A program made the translations under genes and the position numbers. DNA of 14,823 bases from Planctomycetaceae bacterium. Its GTDB lineage: Bacteria; Planctomycetota; Planctomycetia; Planctomycetales; Planctomycetaceae. The DNA lies in contig DLVV01000111.1 of the NCBI GenBank assembly GCA_003445035.1, forward strand, positions 11,218-26,040, given 5' to 3'. Below are positions 1-7,379 of the stretch, piece after piece. The notes under the pieces were generated by a model. It worked only from the letters and a program-made list of their open reading frames with translations, searched no databases and was not told where the DNA came from. Each line of letters starts with the position of its first letter. Position 1 is the first letter of the stretch.

Positions 1-441
1 ATCCGCGAGACCGATTACTACGCGTTGTTGCAACGGGACTACGGTCCGATCCGTTGGCTGGCGTGGTTGGTGGTGGGCCTGGTGGCCGGGGCGGGTGTCT
101 TTGCCGGGCTGAATACCATGTACGCTTCGGCGATGGGGCGTGTTCGCGAGTGGGCGGCGCTACAGACAATCGGGTTCACACGTGGGGCCCTACTGCTCGG
201 GCTGGTCCAGGAGGGGGTGTTGATGGCATCGGCAGCCACGTTGCTGGCGACTGCGATTGCATTGGTGGGACTCCGCTCCGCGGCGGTCCGTTTCACGATG
301 GGGGCATTTGAACTGGCTATCGATGGGCCGAGCATCCTGTTGGTCTGTGGGATTGGTTTGGCCATGGGTGTGGTGGGGGCGATTCCCCCGGGATTGCGGG
401 CCTTGCGGATGCCGATCGTCGAGGGACTCAAGGCGGTGTAG
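1..441 (+). CDS. ABC transporter permease, FtsX/MacB type (5'-truncated by window edge)
   Basis: This is the C-terminal 146 residues of an inner-membrane permease. The frame is open from base 1, so the true start lies upstream. It shows three hydrophobic segments at about fragment residues 19-41, 65-90 and 110-130. Between the first two lies the cytoplasmic loop REWAALQTIGFTRG, a hallmark of the FtsX-like domain that couples to the ATPase. The protein ends in an amphipathic tail (LRALRMPIVEGLKAV) typical of the family. The same loop (EHAVLQTIGFSGG) and tail (ASRTNLVAALRGA) occur in the second permease at 3435-4571, so the two are paralogues and may form a heterodimer around the shared ATPase at 2713-3435. 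The missing N-terminal half should hold the first membrane helix and the periplasmic MacB core-like domain. The family call is firm; the substrate is unknown. Confidence 0.9.
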   Translation: MRETDYYALLQRDYGPIRWLAWLVVGLVAGAGVFAGLNTMYASAMGRVREWAALQTIGFTRGALLLGLVQEGVLMASAATLLATAIALVGLRSAAVRFTMGAFELAIDGPSILLVCGIGLAMGVVGAIPPGLRALRMPIVEGLKAV

Positions 442-509
442 GGCCGAACAAATCAACAACTGGCGGAGAATGTGAGGCCGAGGCAGCCGGTTCAGTTTCA
501 GGAGAACAA

Positions 510-516
510 GGGAGAG
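510..516 (+). promoter_or_regulatory. Ribosome binding site that decides the lipoprotein start
   Basis: GGGAGAG lies six bases before the ATG at 523, which is good Shine-Dalgarno spacing. An alternative ATG at 517, in the same frame, abuts this purine run directly and would have to use AGGAG at 500-504, twelve bases away. The choice only adds or removes two residues (Met-Leu). Confidence 0.5.
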
Positions 517-522
517 ATGCTG

Positions 523-1041
523 ATGAGTGTCAGAAAACGAATACCGTGGGTGGCCGTGGTGTGCGTCGGCTGGATGACCGGATGTGGGGACCGATCGGAG
601 GGTCCACCGCCGGTGGCGATCGACGTGACACCATACTTGTTGTCGGAACCGCCTGGAGATGCTGAAGAGGTCAAGTCGGTCCACGAGGCGGCCGGAAGCG
701 AACGTGACGTGGTGATCGTCGGCAAGATAGGTGGGCGATCCGATCCATGGATCGAAGGGCGGGCGGCGTTCAACATCGTTGACCGGTCAGTCAAATCGTG
801 TTCGGACATCCCAGGCGACGATTGCCCGACACCCTGGGACTATTGCTGTACCCAGGACGACCTGCTCGGAGCCACGGCACTGGTCAAGGTTGTGGGCGGT
901 GACGGTCGGACGTTGTCCGGGGATGCGCGGAAGTTGTTCGGAGTCAAGGAACTGCAAACGGTCATCATCAAGGGGACGGCCCGGAAGGATGATGCCGGCA
1001 ACCTGACCGTGGTTGCCAGCGGCTTGTATCTCAAGAAGTGA
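523..1041 (+). CDS. Small cysteine-rich lipoprotein, unknown function
   Basis: The product is 172 residues from the ATG at 523. The frame is open further upstream to 472, but that adds a non-signal-like tail. The N-terminus has a basic MSVRKR, a hydrophobic stretch and a lipobox-like MTGC ending at Cys21, so it is probably lipid-anchored. After a low-complexity linker, residues 62-172 look like a compact beta-rich domain that resembles an OB-type barrel: strands around VVIVGKIGG, FNIVD, ALVKVV, TVIIKGTA and LTVVASGLYL. Four cysteines (93, 101, 108, 109) cluster in CSDIPGDDCPTPWDYCC, suggesting disulfides or metal binding. I recognise no named family. It sits 81 bp after the first permease and 31 bp before the adaptor gene, so it is probably an accessory part or cargo of the exporter. 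The OB-fold idea is inference from the strand pattern only. Confidence 0.8.
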   Translation: MSVRKRIPWVAVVCVGWMTGCGDRSEGPPPVAIDVTPYLLSEPPGDAEEVKSVHEAAGSERDVVIVGKIGGRSDPWIEGRAAFNIVDRSVKSCSDIPGDDCPTPWDYCCTQDDLLGATALVKVVGGDGRTLSGDARKLFGVKELQTVIIKGTARKDDAGNLTVVASGLYLKK

Positions 1042-1072
1042 CAGATCACGTGAAAGCCCGAGACCGACGAGC

Positions 1073-2713
1073 ATGACCGAAATTGATCTGAAACAACTGG
1101 TGATTGATCGCGACGTGGGGCCGTCAGCCAACCGGCCCCGTGGACCGCGGCGCCGATTGCTGACACGTTACATCGTGCCAGGAGCCATCCTGGCCGGATT
1201 CCTGTTGCTGGTCGGATGGATGGTCTGGGGGCTAGTCTTCCCTCCTCGTGATGTGACAGTCGTCGCGTTGAATACGACCCAGGTGGTTTCGACCGAGTCT
1301 GGCCAACCGGTGTTTCAGGCTAGTGGATGGATCGAGCCGCGTCCGACGCCAATTCGCGTGGCGGCGCTCGAACCCGGCGTGATCGAAAAACTGATGGTAC
1401 GGGAGGACGATGAGGTCACACCGGGACAGACAATCGCGGTGATGATCAAGGACGACGCCCGCCTGGTTCTCGAAGCGGCTGAGGCCCAGGTCAACCTGAG
1501 TCGGGCTGAGGCGGCAAAAGCCGCAGCGGTGCTGGCAGCGGCGGAAGTGCGTTTGGCTCGCCCGGTGCACCTGGAGGCCCCGCTGCGTGCTGCAGAGGGA
1601 CAGGTGGCGCGGATTTCCACCCAGTTGGCCAGTCTTCCGTTCGAGAAACGCCAGGCAGAGGCTGACCTGGTGTTGGCCCAGACCGACCATGCGGGCAAGG
1701 TGGCGGCGCGTGGAGTGGTGGCTGAAATCGAGATAGAGAAGGCCAAGGCCGTTCTCGAAGGTGCCGATGCGAAGGTCCGGGAACTGGACAGTCGAATGGT
1801 GTCGCTGCGGACCGAACGAGGCACATGGCAAAAGCAGGTGCAGGCGCTGAGAACGAGGCTGGAACTGCTGGCCGACGAAACCGAAGCCCGGGACGCCGCC
1901 CGCGCGGCCTTGCGGGGTGCCAACGCACAGGTGGCCGCGGCCGGTGTCCGGGTTGCCGAGGCGGGACTGAAGCTCAGTCGAATGACGGTTGTGGCAAAGA
2001 CGGCGGGGCGAGTTTACCAGTTGGTTGGCGCACCCGGGGCGAGGATCGGCGAAGGGATGACGCAGATGCAGGGTCACGACGGGAGCACCGTCGTGACACT
2101 TTATCAGCCTGGTCGCCTGCAGGTCCGTGTCGATGTTCGCTTCAGCGATCTGCCACAGGTGGTGGTGGGCCAGGAGGTTCGGATCAACAATCCCGCGTTG
2201 AAAGGGCCTCTTGCTGGCCGAGTCCTTTTTGTCAGTTCAATAGCTGACATCCAGAAGAACACCCTGGAAGTGAAGGTGGAGATCCAAGACCCCCCGTTGG
2301 TGTTCAAGCCGGACATGCAAGTCGAAATTACGTTTCTGTCGCTGGGAGTCTCCACAAAGGGGGGCTCCCAGTCACAACAGGCCCGTCACTACATTCCCAG
2401 GGCCCTGGTCCGCAGCGACTCCGATGGCAGCTACGTCTGGTTGGCGGATCGGGCACAACAACGGGCGAGGCGGGTATCGGTGACGGTTGGTGCGGCCGCA
2501 CCCGGTGGCCTGGTAGAGATTTCCGGAGACCTTTCCAGGGGCAGTCGAGTGATTTCTGGCGGGGCGGTAGGGTTGGTTGATGGAGAATCGATTCGAATTC
2601 TCCGAAAAGATCCCGAGGCCGCTTTCAGTAGTGGGTCGCGTGATGCCCCTCGCAAGTCGGATGGCGGAGCCGGGGGGATGAATCACGGACCTGACGGGAT
2701 GGGGAAGCCGTAA
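1073..2713 (+). CDS. HlyD-family periplasmic adaptor of an ABC exporter
   Basis: This membrane fusion protein should link the inner-membrane ABC permeases to an outer-membrane channel. I chose the ATG at 1073 (546 residues). The frame continues upstream to 1013, but that part overlaps the lipoprotein gene and reads as non-protein-like sequence. A basic cytoplasmic N-terminus precedes a membrane anchor at residues 33-55. A split lipoyl/barrel-sandwich motif starts near residues 92-127 ([20 protein letters not shown]) and closes after a long Ala/Glu-rich helical hairpin (about 130-320). A turn-like segment ARGVVAEIE near residue 213 is probably the hairpin tip that docks with a TolC-type channel. 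The beta-barrel domain follows, with [10 protein letters not shown] and [11 protein letters not shown], then a glycine-rich tail. The stop overlaps the ATPase start by one base (TAATG), implying coupled translation. No outer-membrane partner gene is visible. Confidence 0.9.
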   Translation: MTEIDLKQLVIDRDVGPSANRPRGPRRRLLTRYIVPGAILAGFLLLVGWMVWGLVFPPRDVTVVALNTTQVVSTESGQPVFQASGWIEPRPTPIRVAALEPGVIEKLMVREDDEVTPGQTIAVMIKDDARLVLEAAEAQVNLSRAEAAKAAAVLAAAEVRLARPVHLEAPLRAAEGQVARISTQLASLPFEKRQAEADLVLAQTDHAGKVAARGVVAEIEIEKAKAVLEGADAKVRELDSRMVSLRTERGTWQKQVQALRTRLELLADETEARDAARAALRGANAQVAAAGVRVAEAGLKLSRMTVVAKTAGRVYQLVGAPGARIGEGMTQMQGHDGSTVVTLYQPGRLQVRVDVRFSDLPQVVVGQEVRINNPALKGPLAGRVLFVSSIADIQKNTLEVKVEIQDPPLVFKPDMQVEITFLSLGVSTKGGSQSQQARHYIPRALVRSDSDGSYVWLADRAQQRARRVSVTVGAAAPGGLVEISGDLSRGSRVISGGAVGLVDGESIRILRKDPEAAFSSGSRDAPRKSDGGAGGMNHGPDGMGKP

Positions 2714-3435
2714 TGGCACTGGTGGAAATTCGCGGGGTGATGCGGCGGTACCACAAGGGGGGCGAGACGATCACCCCCCTGGATGGTGTGTCGTTGGACA
2801 TTGAGGCGGGGCAGTTCGTGTCGTTGATGGGGGCTAGCGGCAGTGGCAAGTCAACTCTGCTGAACCTCCTGGCCGGCATCGACTGGCCGGACGAAGGAAC
2901 GATCCGGATTGCCGATGTGGAAATCACTTCCGAATCCCGCGGCCAGTTGGCGAGGTGGCGAGCCGAGCACGTGGGGTACATCTTCCAGGACCACAACCTG
3001 GTACCGGTTCTTTCGGCCTGGGAGAATGTCGAGTTGCCCCTTCTGCTGCTGAAGATGTCGAGATCCGAACGTCAGCGGCGAGTCGACGTGGCACTGCAAG
3101 CCGTCGACCTGAGTGACCGGGCCGATCACTATCCCAGGCAACTCTCCGGTGGTCAGGAACAACGTGTGGGCATTGCCCGGGCGATAGTCGCACATCCCAC
3201 GCTGGTGGTGGCCGACGAGCCCACTGGGGATCTTGACGCCGAAACCTCCGATCAGATTCTCGAATTGCTCGGGCGTCTCAACCGAGAACTGGGTGTCACG
3301 CTGGTGATGGTGACTCATGACCACCAGGCGGCCGGAATTGCCGGACGGCAATTGACATTGGTCGGCGGAAAGTTGATCGAGTCGGGTCGCGAAACCAGTA
3401 CTGGTGTTTTGGCCGGATCGGAGCAGATGGGCTGA
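2713..3435 (+). CDS. ABC transporter ATP-binding protein, MacB/LolD type
   Basis: This 240-residue cytoplasmic ATPase powers the exporter, and its length is normal for the LolD/FtsE/MacB-nucleotide-binding family. All key motifs are intact: Walker [10 protein letters not shown] at residues 40-48, Q-loop Gln92 in FQDHNLVP, signature LSGGQ at 144-148, Walker B LVVADEP at 164-170 and H-loop His202 in VTHDH. The signature continues as EQR, where many relatives have QQR. The ATG overlaps the adaptor stop (TAATG at 2711-2715), and its own TGA overlaps the next ATG (TGATG at 3433-3437). Adaptor, ATPase and permease should therefore be translated as one coupled unit. It could serve both paralogous permeases. 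The assignment to this exporter family is firm; the substrate cannot be read from sequence. Confidence 0.95.
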   Translation: MALVEIRGVMRRYHKGGETITPLDGVSLDIEAGQFVSLMGASGSGKSTLLNLLAGIDWPDEGTIRIADVEITSESRGQLARWRAEHVGYIFQDHNLVPVLSAWENVELPLLLLKMSRSERQRRVDVALQAVDLSDRADHYPRQLSGGQEQRVGIARAIVAHPTLVVADEPTGDLDAETSDQILELLGRLNRELGVTLVMVTHDHQAAGIAGRQLTLVGGKLIESGRETSTGVLAGSEQMG

Positions 3436-4571
3436 TGACTCGGTTTGTTCCCTACATCGTGAAGACACTGTGGCGGCATCGATCGCGGACGATGCTGACG
3501 GTGGTCGGTTCGGCGGTGGCGTTGTTTGTCTTCTGTTTCGTGGGTGCGGTTCAGGAGGGGATGAACGACCTCCAGAAGCGTCAGGCGGGCAATCGGGCAC
3601 TGGTGGTGTTTCAGGCAAACAAGTTCTGTCCGGCGACCAGTCAACTGCCCGAGCATTATCAGGAGCAGATCGAATCGTTGCCCGGAGTGGAGCGGGCCGT
3701 TCCGATCCAGGTGTTCACCAACAACTGCCGCGCCAGTCTCGACGTGGTTGTTTTCTACGGCGTGCCGGCCAACGAGATCCAGCAGATCCGTGATTTTCAG
3801 TTGGTGAGCGGCGAGTGGGAGGAGTTCAAGTCGAACCAGGACGCGGCAATCGTCGGCCGTGCGGTGGCCGAGCGTCGTGTGAGTGGGTCATCGCTTTCGA
3901 TCGGTGGTGTGACCGTCCGGGTGGCCGGGATCTACGAATCGGATGACCCGGCGGAGGAGAACTACATCTACACTCACCTGAATTTCCTTCAGAAACGGCA
4001 TGGTCGCGACTTGCAGGGGAATGTGACTCAGATCGAGGTGCATCTGGATGAGCAGGCCGATGCGATGGCGACGGGATTGGCCATCGACGACCTGTTCAAA
4101 GCCGGCCGGTCACGCACGCACACACGCCCCAAGGGAGCCTTCCAGATGAAGAGCCTTGGTGATCTTTCGCAATTGATTGCCATGTCTCGCTACCTCGGGG
4201 TGGCGTGTGTCGGGCTGGTGCTGGCCCTGGTTGCGACGACGACGTTGATGTCGGTTCAGGATCGGGTGAAAGAACACGCCGTGCTGCAGACGATCGGCTT
4301 CTCCGGCGGCGACGTGTTCGGAATGGTGTTGATCGAGAGCGTGTTGTTGAGCCTGGCCGGGGGAGTACTGGGGGTGGTCTCCGCGGCGGTGACCTTGAAA
4401 CTGGTGCCGTTGTCGGTCGGGGCCGAGGCGGTCACAATTGCGTTTCAGGCGACAGGCCGCCTGGCGGTGACCGGGGTAGCGGTGTCGCTGGTGGTCGGGA
4501 TCCTGGCGGGAGTGGCTCCAGCCTGGCACGCCTCCCGAACCAATCTGGTTGCTGCGCTAAGAGGGGCGTAG
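3435..4571 (+). CDS. ABC transporter permease, FtsX/MacB type
   Basis: This is a complete 378-residue inner-membrane permease. It has one N-terminal helix at about residues 20-39, then a periplasmic MacB core-like domain of about 200 residues containing two cysteines (CPATSQ, NNCRAS). Three C-terminal helices follow at about 253-273, 295-320 and 345-365. The coupling loop EHAVLQTIGFSGG lies between helices 2 and 3. This 4-TM plan is that of DevC/MacB-like permeases that work with a separate ATPase and a HlyD-type adaptor, as found directly upstream. The ATG is fused to the ATPase stop (TGATG). It is a paralogue of the truncated permease at 1-441. Such permeases usually drive export by mechanotransmission rather than by moving substrate across the inner membrane, so lipid, lipoprotein or periplasmic cargo is possible. 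Confidence 0.93.
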   Translation: MTRFVPYIVKTLWRHRSRTMLTVVGSAVALFVFCFVGAVQEGMNDLQKRQAGNRALVVFQANKFCPATSQLPEHYQEQIESLPGVERAVPIQVFTNNCRASLDVVVFYGVPANEIQQIRDFQLVSGEWEEFKSNQDAAIVGRAVAERRVSGSSLSIGGVTVRVAGIYESDDPAEENYIYTHLNFLQKRHGRDLQGNVTQIEVHLDEQADAMATGLAIDDLFKAGRSRTHTRPKGAFQMKSLGDLSQLIAMSRYLGVACVGLVLALVATTTLMSVQDRVKEHAVLQTIGFSGGDVFGMVLIESVLLSLAGGVLGVVSAAVTLKLVPLSVGAEAVTIAFQATGRLAVTGVAVSLVVGILAGVAPAWHASRTNLVAALRGA

Positions 4572-4640
4572 GCCGCGAGAATTGACCGTCGAGGTGGTCC
4601 GACTCAGAATGGCCGACTCGTTCCTGCCGAAAGCGGCCCG

Positions 4641-5813
4641 ATGTTGTACCTGATTGCGTGGTTGACCGACTGCGCCCTGATCCTGTTCATTTTCACCGCA
4701 ACCCGGATTCTCGCTGAGCAGCACGCGGATCCGTGGACGATCGGGACGCTTGGTGCGGTGTTTTTCCTGGCAAGTGCGATCAGCAATACGATCGCCGGAG
4801 GCCTCTCAGATCGCATCGGCCGCCGGATCGTGTCGATCGCCGGCGGGGTCGGGCTGGTCGCGAGCCTGTCGGTTCCGTTGATATTCACGGACGGTGCGTG
4901 GCGTCTCTACGTGGCCTATACCTGTGTCGGCGTGTCGGTGGGGTACATCTACCCGTCCGTGATCGCGTGGCTGAGCCAGGGCGGTGGGCGAGTGGAGGCC
5001 AGTCGAAGGTTCTTACGGTTCGGCCTCGCGTTCAACCTGGGGATTCTCGGCGGGCAGATCGGGGGTGGGTGGCTTTACGATCACGTCAGTTCCACCGCTC
5101 CATTGCTGACCGCGATCGGGTTGGCATTCGGCACTGTGATTTGCCTGTGCTTGGTTCGAGAACGGCAGCCAGTCGACGGAACTGTGACGGGTGGAGCGGA
5201 GACGGTGGGCGTGAGTCACGCGGAACGAACCAGCGCGCGTCGGTTCATCCGACTGGCCTGGTTGGCCAATTTCTCGGGGATGTTCTCGATGAGCACACTG
5301 TGGTTCCTGTTTCCGGCACTGGCGGTGTCGTTGGGGATTCCCGCAGAACAACACGGCGTGGTACTGGGCGTCGGGCGTGCTGCGGTGATCGGCATCTACG
5401 CCCTGATGCACGTGGTGCCGGCCTGGCACCACCGTTTCCGTTACTCGGTGCTGGCTCAGTTGCTGGGGCTGTCCGGCATGATCCTGGTCTGCGTCGGACG
5501 CCAGCCGGCGGCGTTGGCCTGTGGAGTCGTGATGCTCTCGGTGCTGTTGGCCTACAACTATTTTGCCAGCCTGTTCTACAACCGGACGGGCCACGACGAC
5601 CGACGCAAGGGTGCGGCATTCGGACTCAACGAGGCCTTCCTGTCCCTGGGGGCCAGCGGGGGATCACTGTTGGGAGGATGGGCGTCGACCGGTCTCGGTG
5701 AACGCGCACCGTTTCAACTCGCCGCGATACTGATTGCGGCTTCACTGGCGGTGCAGATGGTGTGGTTCCGCGTCGGGCGACCCCAAAGCGATCCGGAACT
5801 CGCAGAGGGGTGA
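4641..5813 (+). CDS. MFS transporter (major facilitator superfamily)
   Basis: The 390-residue protein is hydrophobic throughout, with about 12 predicted membrane segments. MFS motif A appears as GGLSDRIGRR at residues 53-62, between helices 2 and 3. A hydrophilic loop around residues 175-200 separates the two halves, and helix 7 starts at FIRLAWLANF. It is probably a secondary transporter; substrate and direction are unknown. The start is uncertain. The ATG at 4641 opens almost inside helix 1 with no strong ribosome binding site, and the frame is open upstream to 4572, just after the TAG of the permease in the same frame, without an ATG, GTG or TTG in that stretch. It lies 69 bp after the exporter operon on the same strand, so co-transcription is possible, and it ends 58 bp before the convergent dipeptidase-like gene. 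Confidence 0.88.
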   Translation: MLYLIAWLTDCALILFIFTATRILAEQHADPWTIGTLGAVFFLASAISNTIAGGLSDRIGRRIVSIAGGVGLVASLSVPLIFTDGAWRLYVAYTCVGVSVGYIYPSVIAWLSQGGGRVEASRRFLRFGLAFNLGILGGQIGGGWLYDHVSSTAPLLTAIGLAFGTVICLCLVRERQPVDGTVTGGAETVGVSHAERTSARRFIRLAWLANFSGMFSMSTLWFLFPALAVSLGIPAEQHGVVLGVGRAAVIGIYALMHVVPAWHHRFRYSVLAQLLGLSGMILVCVGRQPAALACGVVMLSVLLAYNYFASLFYNRTGHDDRRKGAAFGLNEAFLSLGASGGSLLGGWASTGLGERAPFQLAAILIAASLAVQMVWFRVGRPQSDPELAEG

Positions 5814-5871
5814 ACCGGGGTTCCGGCGACAGATATTGTGCGGGGTGAGATCCGGGGTGGCTCGAGAGTGG

Positions 5872-7197
5872 TCAGGTGTTCAGCCCAAGGGTCACGCGGG
5901 CGACTCTCAGGACATTGCCGCCGATGATCTTGCGAATGTCCTCGTCGCTGTAGCCTCGGCCGACCAGTCCGACGGTGAATAGTGGCCAGTTGGTCCACGC
6001 GATGCTGCGTCCGGCCTGATTGGTGGGCCGATAGTTGTCGGCCGGCCAGAGTGAACGGAATTCCTTGCGTCGCCTGGATCGCGAGGGGGGCACTTTCTTG
6101 TTTTCTGCGGCGGCATTCTGAGAGGTGTAGGCCACGTCGGTTCCCAGGGTCACATGGTCGGCACCGGCAATTTTGACGACATGATCAACATGGTCGAGCA
6201 GGGCATTGATGTCGCCGCGTCCACGGAGAAAACGTGAAATGCAGCAGATGCCGACATAGCCGCCGGTTGCCGCGATGGCCTTGATCACCTCATCGGGTTT
6301 GCTACGGATATGGGGGTGCAACTTGGCGCAGGTGGTGTGACTGGCCACTACGGGTTTTTCGGATACCTGGGCCGCTTCGAGACTGGTTTGCCATCCCGAG
6401 TGCGCACAGTCTGGAATCACTCCCACCCGGTTCATTTCAGCGATAACCGCTCGTCCGAAATCGCTCAGGCCCGCGTTGGCCTTCTCGGCACATCCATCAC
6501 CGATCATGTTTCGGCGTTGGTAGGTCAGGTGCATCATGCGGATGCCGAGTTGGTAGAAGATCCGCAGGTAGCGGAGTTCGTCGGGGATCGAGACCCACTG
6601 TTGAGTCAACGGCACGCCGTTACCGGTGAAATAGAGGCTGTGGCGGCGTTGTTTCTTGGCGGTGAGGATGTCGTCAGGCACCGCAGCCTTGGAGACCACT
6701 TCCTGGAGCATGTCTGTGGCGTAGGTGAACCGTGCGAGTCGCTTGATGAGCCGGAGTGGATCCTGGCCCTCTTCACCGGCGTTCTGGAAGATGCAGGTGA
6801 CTCCCGAGGATCGCCATGCGTCACGGTATTCTCTTTGTTCAACCGGATCGGACACGTAGCGGGTCATCGACATCTCCTCGCGCAGGTCTTTCAACTCGGC
6901 ATTCGAGGCTCCTCGATTGACCGCGTCGGCATAAGCGTCACCGTCGAGTGCTGCGCGAGGCGAGAACCCGTACCCGTCAAAGATGATCGACTCCGCATGA
7001 AGCCTCAGGCCGCGTTCGAGCGTACGCGCGTCGGCCTTGAGAATGGCGAGGGCCGCCTGGCGATCCGCCTGGATTCTGGGGTTCAAGGCACGGGTCAGAT
7101 CATCGGCAGCCTCGCGGTTTTCGGCGTTGGTGGCTGCGGTGGCTGCGGTGGCTGCGGTGAGGCCGGCGGATCCGGCCAGGAAGGTACGGCGGTCCAT
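5872..7197 (-). CDS. Tat-exported M19 (membrane/renal dipeptidase-like) protein, several metal ligands apparently lost
   Basis: The 441-residue protein begins with a twin-arginine-like signal (DRRTFLAGSAG) and an Ala/Thr-rich stretch, so it is probably exported folded. The body matches peptidase M19: LTYQRRNMIGDGC near 224-236, DCAHSGW near 263-269, ASHTTCAKLHPHIRS near 285-299, the AGADHVTLGTD strand ending at Asp354, and GGNVLRVAR near the end. The conserved His266, His287 and Asp354 fit known zinc ligands. The N-terminal HxD metal motif (DGHxD in relatives) reads DGYGF at 74-78. The bridging Glu position appears to be Gly192 in FTGNG. A normal binuclear zinc site therefore looks broken, so it may be inactive, use one metal, or have another activity. 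An insertion (about 360-395) is rich in Lys/Arg. It converges on the MFS gene and diverges from the DUF1501 gene. Confidence 0.85.
   Translation of the reverse strand: MDRRTFLAGSAGLTAATAATAATNAENREAADDLTRALNPRIQADRQAALAILKADARTLERGLRLHAESIIFDGYGFSPRAALDGDAYADAVNRGASNAELKDLREEMSMTRYVSDPVEQREYRDAWRSSGVTCIFQNAGEEGQDPLRLIKRLARFTYATDMLQEVVSKAAVPDDILTAKKQRRHSLYFTGNGVPLTQQWVSIPDELRYLRIFYQLGIRMMHLTYQRRNMIGDGCAEKANAGLSDFGRAVIAEMNRVGVIPDCAHSGWQTSLEAAQVSEKPVVASHTTCAKLHPHIRSKPDEVIKAIAATGGYVGICCISRFLRGRGDINALLDHVDHVVKIAGADHVTLGTDVAYTSQNAAAENKKVPPSRSRRRKEFRSLWPADNYRPTNQAGRSIAWTNWPLFTVGLVGRGYSDEDIRKIIGGNVLRVARVTLGLNT
7129..7155. repeat. Tandem 9 bp repeat (3 copies) inside the dipeptidase-like signal region
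   Basis: Three perfect head-to-tail copies of GGTGGCTGC are followed by a partial fourth (GGTG). On the coding (minus) strand they encode the Ala-Ala-Thr run after the Tat signal core of the dipeptidase-like protein. The 9 bp unit keeps the reading frame, so copy-number changes would lengthen or shorten the signal or linker without destroying the gene. Confidence 0.9.
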
Positions 7198-7379
7198 GTG
7201 AGATCACTTTCAAAAGGGCAACTGATGAGGTCCAGGATCATCGTCGGTGAAACGACGGGAAAATCAACGAAGGGACCCATTGCCGAGGGAGGAGTCGGCG
7301 AATCGGAGGTCGGCCGAGGACGAGAATCGGGTATCATCTGAGGAGTCGAAAGGCCTTTGCCAGCGGGAGCGGCGTTCAA
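7198..7379. promoter_or_regulatory. Divergent intergenic region, presumed promoters for both flanking genes
   Basis: This 182 bp spacer separates the minus-strand dipeptidase-like start from the plus-strand DUF1501 start, so both genes must be promoted from here or nearby. A TATCAT (7332-7337) could be a plus-strand -10 element, but no convincing -35 box sits upstream of it. No clear operator, riboswitch or hairpin was found. GGGAG at 7365-7369 is the likely ribosome binding site for the GTG at 7380. Confidence 0.35.

Noticed and set aside
4569..4640. Read-through of the permease TAG into the same-frame MFS gene as a fusion protein
   Set aside because: The permease ends at the normal family C-terminus and the MFS is complete enough alone; nothing suggests stop-codon recoding.
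4733..5701. Alternative plus frame (322 codons) within the MFS gene
   Set aside because: The translation is Arg/Gly-rich and hydrophilic; the other frame gives a membrane protein with MFS motif A.
5812..5823. Palindrome GAACCGGGGTTC between the convergent MFS and dipeptidase-like genes, considered as a terminator
   Set aside because: The arms are five bases with a two-base loop and no T-run follows on either strand, so it does not fit an intrinsic terminator.
7332..7337. TATCAT as a plus-strand -10 box for the DUF1501 gene
   Set aside because: No -35-like hexamer at suitable spacing; too weak to call a separate promoter, mentioned only within the intergenic entry.
6310..7341. Long plus-strand open frame (343 codons) opposite the dipeptidase-like gene
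   Set aside because: It is antisense to a well-supported M19-family protein with clear motifs; the translation shows no domain and reads as a high-GC shadow frame.
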